6,892 bases of DNA, taken from NCBI GenBank assembly GCA_016938095.1, contig JAFGVG010000098.1, positions 1 through 6,892 of the forward strand. The letters run 5' to 3'. Source of the DNA: Bacteroidales bacterium. Its GTDB lineage: Bacteria > Bacteroidota > Bacteroidia > Bacteroidales > UBA10428. The notes beneath the pieces were generated by a model, which made no database searches, was not told the DNA's origin, and saw only the letters and a list, made by a program, of their open reading frames with translations. The first letter of the stretch is position 1. Each line of letters begins with the position of its first letter. Made by a program: the position numbers and the translations under genes. Shown here piece by piece: positions 1-5,942 of this stretch.

Positions 1-4
1 CGTA

Positions 5-12
5 TAATATTG
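5..12 (+). promoter_or_regulatory. Possible -7 promoter box for the large surface-protein gene
   Basis: The octamer taatattg matches the Bacteroidetes -7 pattern TAnnTTTG at all but one fixed position and lies 39 bases before the start codon at 52. That would give a 5' leader of about 30-35 nt. The -33 element would fall outside the window, so the call rests on one imperfect box in AT-rich DNA. No Shine-Dalgarno sequence precedes the ATG. The leader just upstream is A- and C-rich, which is common in this phylum. Confidence 0.3.
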
Positions 13-51
13 TTACATTAAACAACACTACTAACTAACCAAACGACACCT

Positions 52-3000
52 ATGTTAAGGAAACTTTACCTTAGTGTATCTGCTGTATGCATGGCCTTTG
101 CCCTCTCCACAGGCCTTAACGCCCAGCAGGGATTTCTCATCAGCACCGGAAACGATCAGTCGCAATTGCTTAAAGCCTACCGGCTTGTGCTCGAAAAATC
201 ATCGGACGATTACCGCGATGGTACCGCCACCTGGGATAATGAACTTTTTCCGGGCTACGGCGAACACTCCGTTTACTGGATCACCGGCGGAACCCATGCC
301 GGAAGCTTTGTCTACCCCGGCGAACTGCCAGCGGACTATCAGCAACTTACCGGTACAGCCTACAGCCATTTTAACCTGGCTGCCCAAAACCAAACCTCGG
401 TACAGTTTAAAAAACATCCCCGACGTATTGCTATCTTTAAAAGCAAGTACGAGGCTAACGAAACCACGCTTTCGTGGGAAGCCATTTACTTTGAACAGCT
501 GTTTGGCGAACACCTGATGGATGGCATCCATTACCTGGTAAACGAGGACTCGCTTACGGTAACCGGCATCGACCCTAACACCGAATTGCTGATCGTACCC
601 GCTTTCACAGCAAAAGACGAAAATTATACCTATTACATCGACAGTCTTTTTACCGTCACACCCTCACTGGCTAACGCCATTCAGGCATATACCTCCCGCG
701 GAGGCAGCATTTACGCCGAAGGCAATGGCGTATACTTTGTCCAGCGTGCCGGCTATCTCGAAAACAATGCCCTCGATTACACCACCGACGATTATGGCGA
801 CGGACTGCAAACTGTTGAACCCACTGCCCTTGCGGGCATCGGTAATTTCGGATTCGACGCTGCCGGAAACCAGCTTTATGGTCCCCGTTTCCCCAGGGTA
901 AACTCAGCTAGAATTGTCCCTGCCGCCACAATGTCATCCGATGCCAATCCCTGCATATTCCTGCTTAACCCGGCATATACATCAGGCAGTCGCATTATCT
1001 GCAACACCGGTCTGCCCACAGTTCACGGACTCACCGACGACGGCACTGAAAACACGCAGATCAGCTGGACCATGACAGCCATCCTGTCGGCCTTTACACA
1101 TAATATTGATGTAACCCGCAAAGTACGGAATGAACTGATTGCCAATATGAGCAAAGGCGACAATGCTACCTCATACGACCGTTCCGATACCGTTGACCTC
1201 GAAGTCCGTTTGCGGAACCTCACCGATCAATCCGTTTCGGGTATCACGCTTACCGAAAACATAACAGGTTATTTTTCTTTTGTAGAGGTAACCTCGGGCG
1301 ATGCTGTTGTCCAAAACGGCAACCGCCTTACCTTTTCCGGAATTAATCTTCAGGCCCATTCAGAAAAAATTATTGTTTACCGTGTGGCCACACCGGTTCC
1401 CGACAGTAAGCAGCATGAAGATGTAAACGACTATATCGCCCGCGGAACCCTGGTACCGGTATCCGATGGCATTGTTACATACAGCCATGCCGGTTTCGAC
1501 CTGGCATTCCGGAAAGATAAGGATTACGCCGACCTGCTTTTCAGCGCCCGTATTTTTGCCGATACCGACGTGAACTGGAAAAACTTCCTGAACCTCGAAT
1601 ACCAGCCCTTTAAGGTATTCATGATCATGGAAAACAAATCGCGCTCCCCGGCCCTGAACACAGTATATACTCAATACATCCCAAAAGATGTGCCTTTCTA
1701 TTGGAGCGACAATTCCATCAACATTCCCATCCTGAAAACCCCGGGCGGTAAATATGTAGATGTGCTGAAAGGCAGCAATGAGGAGGATGATCCTGAATAC
1801 GACATGGATTCCGACGGCCACCCCGACGTTTGGCTCGACACCACTTCCATATTCCCTAAAGGTTATAAAATTGTTGAAGAAGAAGTATACTGGGCCAATC
1901 CCTGGAATCACCTGCGGACAGGCCTCGATAACTTTGTTTTTGAAGACATTGACCACGATGGCGTTGTTGCTGTTGACAACAACGGCGACGGCATTCCCGA
2001 AACCGAGGAACCCGGTGACAAGATCAGGGTGTGGAAAGTTACCTGGGATATCGGTCGCGTAGAAGGCTATGAATACCACGATCCTTACTGTAGTTACGAA
2101 ATCTGGGTAGACCCGCCCGACCTGGTGCCGCTGGCGGCAGGTGTTGGTTATGCGCATGGCACCATCGACGATCCCTATACGGGCATGTTCTATCCCTATA
2201 CCGAAAATATCGGATCGGCCAATCTGGCCGACACCACCTGGAGCCATTGGATGGAGCGGGATGAAGAGGGCAACGTGATCTGGAAACAATTGATCCATCA
2301 GCGGATCAACAATTACGAAGGTTTTACCTTTATCGACACTGCCGATGCCAATTACAGGCCACTGCCAACCGACAGTGTCATCGGTACCTGCCCGCAACCG
2401 CACCGTGAATTCCTGGCTGTGTTGTCGCTGGGTGGAGAAGAAATCGACATGACGCATTATGTGCCGCAACAGTCGCTTTACTCCAAGGTAAACTACGAAA
2501 CAGTTTTTGGCGAAGAAAGGGTAACCCCCGTCCGCACCACTTACACCTACTGGGCTCCGTTACCCAACCCCCTGCAGTTCGAATACCTGTCGAACAACTA
2601 CCTGATAACCGACACCCTTGGGCAACCACTCGAAGAACTTCCGGAATACGGCCCCGCCAAACTGGTATACGACATGGATGCCTCCACGGAATATACTTAC
2701 TATTGGATCCGAAACTACGGCTATGATGTGGATTATAACGATCCGTCCGAAACCATGGATGGCATTGAAAGTCTTGGCGATGGTGTCTTCGGATATTTTG
2801 TTTATGAGATCCCCAAAGGAATGGGCGGATACCGCATCACGCTGCCCCAAAAGGAAGACGGAAGTTATGACACCGATGCCATAGTCAATATAAACGGTCA
2901 GCCATTCTCCAAATGGATCGACAATCCCAATACCCTTAACGAAGTGGAAATTTGGGAATCGCCTTTTGCCTACCAGGTGTACATTCCACAACTGCTTATC

Positions 3001-5592
3001 CCACCGGCACTCGACGACGATGATTTCAACAGCACCGATGACTGGATCGATGACCGTGGTGACCGGTTCGAATCGAAAACCGGATACCTGCACGACCCGT
3101 TTATGCCTGACGATGGTGAGGACTGGGAAGCATATCCGGCTGTTCCGTTCCAGGATGATATATATGGCATGGTGAATTCAGGATGGTACAACGGTGCCGA
3201 TGGAACTTACGGCGATGACTTTTTCGAAGACCTCGGCAAAACCCATATTCAGATACATGCCGATTACGAAGGTCGTGGTCGCGAAGGTTCCGTTGAAATC
3301 AGCAAGGGCGGTGTGCTGGTTTGCGAAGAGATATTCGGCGGTTCGCCCTGGGTGATTTTCTCGCATGTACTGTCGGGATTTGCCAGGGGAACCGATTTAT
3401 CCGTTGCCTCCTCCGTGATTCCCGAGGTGGTATATTACGGCGTTGACACCGTTTACCTGAAACACGTGGTGGCCGATACCAACGAGCCCCATTACTTTGA
3501 TGCCAACTTTGATCCCTATCATGTATCCTATGGTTACGGCGAAACTACCGTTACCACATACTTGGGCGCCAAGGATCCCTGCAGCCTGGTTGAACCGGCC
3601 ATTTCCATGCCGGCCATCCTCGATCCGGCATTTGACAACCATACCATAACACTGATACCCAATGCCGATGCCGGAAATCCTGATTTGGTCGGATATCCGA
3701 AGCAATCAACCGGCACTTTCCTCGAGGTCAGGGTAGAAGTCAACAACAGCACTGCCGATAACTGGGTCAACACCATGGTGACGCCACAAATCCCGGCAGA
3801 ACTGGGTAACACTACAGTAGAACTAAGCTATGTTGCCTATCCGCGCCCGCTGGTACCTTCGCATTACAACAGCGCCAGTGGCGATATCATCCCCGGCGAT
3901 CAGCCCGGCACCTTTACCACCGGCTGGCGTTTTAACCAGCCCGAAGGCGAAGTACTGATAAAACTGGGCAATACGCTCAACCTGATGCAACCCACCCGCA
4001 GGGCCTATTTTGTATTCCTGCTGAAAATCGACCCTGCCCTTGCTGAAGGTATTTACCAAATCCCTTTCACCCTGTCGGGTTCCAAAAAGCACTACTCAGG
4101 CACCGATAAGGGAAGTATATCCTATGCCGTGCCCAATGCCATGTTCTGCATTGCCGGTAAAAATCCGTCGGGCTTCGTTATCGAATTTAAGCCCATCATA
4201 CTGGGCCAGTCGGTGCTCCATTCGCTCGATGTAGCGGCCACCCCTGACTTTGTGCCCACCGGTCGCGTTAAATGGTCGATTACCGATTTCGGCCGTAACG
4301 AATTCGAGACCATACCCGGAACTTTGACAGCCAATGGAAGCAATATAGATCTCAGCAGATTCGCTGCCTTTCCCGTGACCGACACTACGCAACTTGTTAT
4401 ATTACAGGAAGGCGTGGTTGACAGTTACAATACCACGGCCGACCTTATGCGCCTGACCAATGGACAGGCTGTAAGCTATACCAATACCGAAGGCGACCAG
4501 CTTGCCCTGTCGGATCCCATGGTGATTCGCCCCATTGGCCCCAGGATGAAAATAAAAAACAGGCTTTACACCATCAATGGCCAACCGGTAACAGACACGC
4601 TGATTTATGAATCCGAAGAAGACCTGCATATCGAAACGTTGTTGACAGCCAAAAACACCGGTTCCGACATATCGTCCAACACGGTGATCCGTATTTTCAC
4701 CGGAGCGCTGTATGACGTGGTCACCGAAGAACTTACCAGTAACTGCAGTTTCAGCAATGGTGTGCTTTCGGTCGATTTTGGCAGTGTTATCCCCGGCGAA
4801 ATGAAGCAGCAGGTACTGCCGTTTATATTGCATCCTGCAGATCTTCCCGAAGGAATGGATATCCGCACGGTGATTGAGCAATCGGAAATCGATTATGAAG
4901 GCACACTGGTAAACCTTGCTTTCAGTTTTACCGACACCAGCAAGGTAACGCTTGACCTGTACGATTTTGAGGCCACCTCCCTGTCCTTTACCGATATTGG
5001 CAACGGACAGGTAAGGGTGAATGCTACCGTTGGCAACCGTGGCATTACCGGCGAACAGGTGTGGATAAGGATTTACCCGATCATTGGCGGCGGCGCATAC
5101 GAATTTCCGTTGGCCGAGCAACGGGTCGAAAACTTTGATCCCATGCAATCCATAGATCTGTCGGGCGATTATACCTTCCCCATTACCGATAAATCAATCG
5201 AATTCATTGTCATTGTCGACGATGGTTATGATTTCACCGAAATCACCGAGATCAATAACAGCCTGAAGATAGCTTATTCGGTAACTGCATTGCACGAAAA
5301 TCCTGCTGATGCCGTTTCGCTGACGGCCTATCCGGTGCCTTTCAATGACGAGGTGAACTTCACCTATACCCTGGATAAAGCTTACAACAGCGTTTCGCTG
5401 AAGATATACGATTTGAACGGTAAATTCAGGGCCGAAGTGGAATACTGCCCGTCGAATGCCGGATACAATTCGGTGACCTGGAGAAATACCGACCTGCCAG
5501 CCGGCAATTACCTCTACCGGATGACCGGTAAAAATGCCGCAGGCGCTGAAAAAATGCTGTTTACCGGCAGACTCTCCAAGGTGAATCGGTAG
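52..5592 (+). CDS. Large multidomain exported protein with T9SS C-terminal sorting domain
   Basis: This is a complete 1846-residue protein of unknown function, probably delivered to the cell surface or outside by type IX secretion. Residues 1-24 form a signal peptide: basic MLRK, a hydrophobic core, and cleavage likely after LNA before QQG. Residues about 124-236 resemble a class I glutamine-amidotransferase-like fold (strand RRIAIF, strand ELLIVPAF, then GGSIYAEGNGVYF), but no cysteine sits at the expected nucleophile elbow. Residues about 356-448 and 1499-1625 look like DUF11-type beta-sandwich domains. Calcium-loop-like motifs occur at 584-592 (DMDSDGHPD) and 632-650, with an Asp-rich patch at 987-1007. 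Residues about 690-980 match nothing I recognise. Residues about 1221-1360 are another Ig-like stretch. Residues about 1631-1745 resemble CARDB. Residues 1757-1846 are a type A sorting domain (YPVPFND, LKIYDLNGK, LPAGNYLYRM). The start is supported by the signal peptide. The reading frame and export are certain; the internal domain names are tentative. Confidence 0.96.
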   Translation: MLRKLYLSVSAVCMAFALSTGLNAQQGFLISTGNDQSQLLKAYRLVLEKSSDDYRDGTATWDNELFPGYGEHSVYWITGGTHAGSFVYPGELPADYQQLTGTAYSHFNLAAQNQTSVQFKKHPRRIAIFKSKYEANETTLSWEAIYFEQLFGEHLMDGIHYLVNEDSLTVTGIDPNTELLIVPAFTAKDENYTYYIDSLFTVTPSLANAIQAYTSRGGSIYAEGNGVYFVQRAGYLENNALDYTTDDYGDGLQTVEPTALAGIGNFGFDAAGNQLYGPRFPRVNSARIVPAATMSSDANPCIFLLNPAYTSGSRIICNTGLPTVHGLTDDGTENTQISWTMTAILSAFTHNIDVTRKVRNELIANMSKGDNATSYDRSDTVDLEVRLRNLTDQSVSGITLTENITGYFSFVEVTSGDAVVQNGNRLTFSGINLQAHSEKIIVYRVATPVPDSKQHEDVNDYIARGTLVPVSDGIVTYSHAGFDLAFRKDKDYADLLFSARIFADTDVNWKNFLNLEYQPFKVFMIMENKSRSPALNTVYTQYIPKDVPFYWSDNSINIPILKTPGGKYVDVLKGSNEEDDPEYDMDSDGHPDVWLDTTSIFPKGYKIVEEEVYWANPWNHLRTGLDNFVFEDIDHDGVVAVDNNGDGIPETEEPGDKIRVWKVTWDIGRVEGYEYHDPYCSYEIWVDPPDLVPLAAGVGYAHGTIDDPYTGMFYPYTENIGSANLADTTWSHWMERDEEGNVIWKQLIHQRINNYEGFTFIDTADANYRPLPTDSVIGTCPQPHREFLAVLSLGGEEIDMTHYVPQQSLYSKVNYETVFGEERVTPVRTTYTYWAPLPNPLQFEYLSNNYLITDTLGQPLEELPEYGPAKLVYDMDASTEYTYYWIRNYGYDVDYNDPSETMDGIESLGDGVFGYFVYEIPKGMGGYRITLPQKEDGSYDTDAIVNINGQPFSKWIDNPNTLNEVEIWESPFAYQVYIPQLLIPPALDDDDFNSTDDWIDDRGDRFESKTGYLHDPFMPDDGEDWEAYPAVPFQDDIYGMVNSGWYNGADGTYGDDFFEDLGKTHIQIHADYEGRGREGSVEISKGGVLVCEEIFGGSPWVIFSHVLSGFARGTDLSVASSVIPEVVYYGVDTVYLKHVVADTNEPHYFDANFDPYHVSYGYGETTVTTYLGAKDPCSLVEPAISMPAILDPAFDNHTITLIPNADAGNPDLVGYPKQSTGTFLEVRVEVNNSTADNWVNTMVTPQIPAELGNTTVELSYVAYPRPLVPSHYNSASGDIIPGDQPGTFTTGWRFNQPEGEVLIKLGNTLNLMQPTRRAYFVFLLKIDPALAEGIYQIPFTLSGSKKHYSGTDKGSISYAVPNAMFCIAGKNPSGFVIEFKPIILGQSVLHSLDVAATPDFVPTGRVKWSITDFGRNEFETIPGTLTANGSNIDLSRFAAFPVTDTTQLVILQEGVVDSYNTTADLMRLTNGQAVSYTNTEGDQLALSDPMVIRPIGPRMKIKNRLYTINGQPVTDTLIYESEEDLHIETLLTAKNTGSDISSNTVIRIFTGALYDVVTEELTSNCSFSNGVLSVDFGSVIPGEMKQQVLPFILHPADLPEGMDIRTVIEQSEIDYEGTLVNLAFSFTDTSKVTLDLYDFEATSLSFTDIGNGQVRVNATVGNRGITGEQVWIRIYPIIGGGAYEFPLAEQRVENFDPMQSIDLSGDYTFPITDKSIEFIVIVDDGYDFTEITEINNSLKIAYSVTALHENPADAVSLTAYPVPFNDEVNFTYTLDKAYNSVSLKIYDLNGKFRAEVEYCPSNAGYNSVTWRNTDLPAGNYLYRMTGKNAAGAEKMLFTGRLSKVNR

Positions 5593-5641
5593 TTGGAAAA
5601 GTATAAAACTATTAAAGAGGCTGTGTAAAAAGTCAGAAAAG

Positions 5642-5665
5642 GAGCGTAGTCAGGAGAATACGCTC
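5642..5665. repeat. Internal hairpin of the MITE-like element, left side
   Basis: GAGCGTA at 5642-5648 is the exact reverse complement of TACGCTC at 5659-5665, giving a 7-bp stem and a 10-nt loop. It lies just inside the left arm. Its GCGTAGT segment (5644-5650) recurs at 5701-5707 in the right-hand hairpin, so the two sub-terminal hairpins may share an origin. Confidence 0.6.
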
Positions 5666-5699
5666 AGCATTCGGTACTGACATTCAACACAATGCGCTA

Positions 5700-5720
5700 G
5701 GCGTAGTTTTTAACTACGCC
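5700..5720. repeat. Internal hairpin of the MITE-like element, right side
   Basis: GGCGTAGTT (5700-5708) and AACTACGCC (5712-5720) form a perfect 9-bp stem with a TTT loop. It would be a stable RNA hairpin about 110 nt after the stop codon of the large gene. The following bases are gaataaaatg, not a T-run, so it is not a classical intrinsic terminator, although it could protect the 3' end of the transcript. Confidence 0.65.
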
Positions 5721-5760
5721 GAATAAAATGACCTTTTACACTGCCTCTTTAATATGCTTT

Positions 5761-5768
5761 TATATTTG
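5761..5768 (+). promoter_or_regulatory. Possible -7 promoter box upstream of the second gene
   Basis: TATATTTG is an exact match to the Bacteroidetes -7 consensus TAnnTTTG. Transcription would start near 5773-5776, so the hairpin cluster would be transcribed ahead of the gene. No clear TTTG -33 element is present about 19-21 bp upstream, where the sequence is the right arm of the MITE-like element. Confidence is therefore limited. Confidence 0.38.
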
Positions 5769-5807
5769 GTGCAAAAACTTAAAAGCATGTCAATTTTAAC
5801 CCTCCTC

Positions 5808-5823
5808 CGGGAGCTTCGCCCCG
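5808..5823. repeat. Small GC-rich bulged hairpin
   Basis: CGGG at 5808-5811 can pair with CCCG at 5820-5823, and GC with GC further in, leaving one bulged A and a TTC loop. It sits at the left edge of the hairpin cluster and may be part of the same repeat unit. It is short, so chance is a real alternative. Confidence 0.35.
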
Positions 5824-5830
5824 AACCCCA

Positions 5831-5881
5831 CTTCCTTCTTTGTCTTGACACAAAGAAGGAAGCAAGAAAAGTCAAGACAAA
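5831..5881. repeat. Overlapping, mutually exclusive inverted repeats
   Basis: Two perfect stems share bases. Stem A pairs 5831-5843 with 5850-5862 (13 bp, 6-nt loop cttgac). Stem B pairs 5839-5849 (tttgtcttgac) with 5871-5881 (11 bp, 21-nt loop). Because 5839-5843 take part in both and the loop of A is half of B, only one can form at a time. The sequence is reminiscent of dispersed intergenic repeats in Bacteroidetes genomes, which is recall and not shown here. As read in the + frame it is open and continuous with the second gene. There is no T-run after either stem, so neither is a standard terminator. Confidence 0.7.
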
Positions 5882-5923
5882 ACGAATCCCCGGCTGGACC
5901 CGGCACACCCTCTACGTTTTGTC
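5876..5923. repeat. Third inverted repeat, overlapping the second
   Basis: GACAAAACG (5876-5884) and CGTTTTGTC (5915-5923) are perfect 9-bp reverse complements around a 30-nt GC-rich spacer. The left arm shares 5876-5881 with the right arm of the preceding stem B, so forming this stem disrupts B but is compatible with stem A. It probably belongs to the same repeat unit. Confidence 0.6.
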
Positions 5924-5930
5924 GGGCCCC

Positions 5931-5941
5931 CGCACGGTGCG
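5931..5941. repeat. Short near-palindrome at the start of the second gene
   Basis: CGCAC and GTGCG flank a single G, ending one base before the ATG at 5943. With a one-base loop the RNA hairpin would have to open a pair, so it may act as a DNA palindrome or simply mark the end of the repeat cluster. It also contains the alternative GTG start at 5937. Confidence 0.4.
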
Positions 5942-5942
5942 T

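Larger units (their letters stand above)
5610..5754. mobile_element. MITE-like element with 26-bp terminal inverted repeats
   Basis: Arms at 5610-5635 and 5729-5754 are reverse complements at 24 of 26 positions. They start with the core TTAAAGAGGCTGTGTAAAA and end with its near mirror. TTAA lies at 5612-5615 and again at 5749-5752, so a 133-bp element (5616-5748) flanked by a 4-bp target duplication is possible. The palindromic TTAA cannot be told apart from the repeat itself. The interior is non-coding and holds two smaller hairpins. Long terminal repeats, small size, no ORF and an intergenic position fit a non-autonomous miniature transposon. The ends recall those of Bacteroidetes insertion sequences, but I cannot name the family. 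An alternative is a long hairpin that ends transcription of the upstream gene, although no U-rich tract follows. Confidence 0.6.

Noticed and set aside
1360..2469. 369-codon open frame on the minus strand
   Set aside because: It lies entirely inside the large + strand gene, has no recognisable domain or signal, and is a shadow of the + strand codon bias.
5593..5720. Classical intrinsic terminator for the large gene
   Set aside because: Stable hairpins are present, but none is followed by a T-run, so I left them as parts of the MITE-like element.
5845..5850. TTGACA, a sigma70 -35-like hexamer
   Set aside because: It lies in the loop and arm of the overlapping palindromes, there is no matching -10 box at the right distance, and Bacteroidetes use a different promoter pattern.
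5714..5908. 64-codon minus-strand ORF across the repeat cluster
   Set aside because: It is made largely of the inverted repeats and the end of the MITE-like element and has no protein features. Its FVSRQRRK-like segment is the reverse reading of the repeat.
5831..5941. CRISPR array or known riboswitch
   Set aside because: There are no regularly spaced direct repeats and no riboswitch core I recognise. The signal is purely overlapping inverted repeats.
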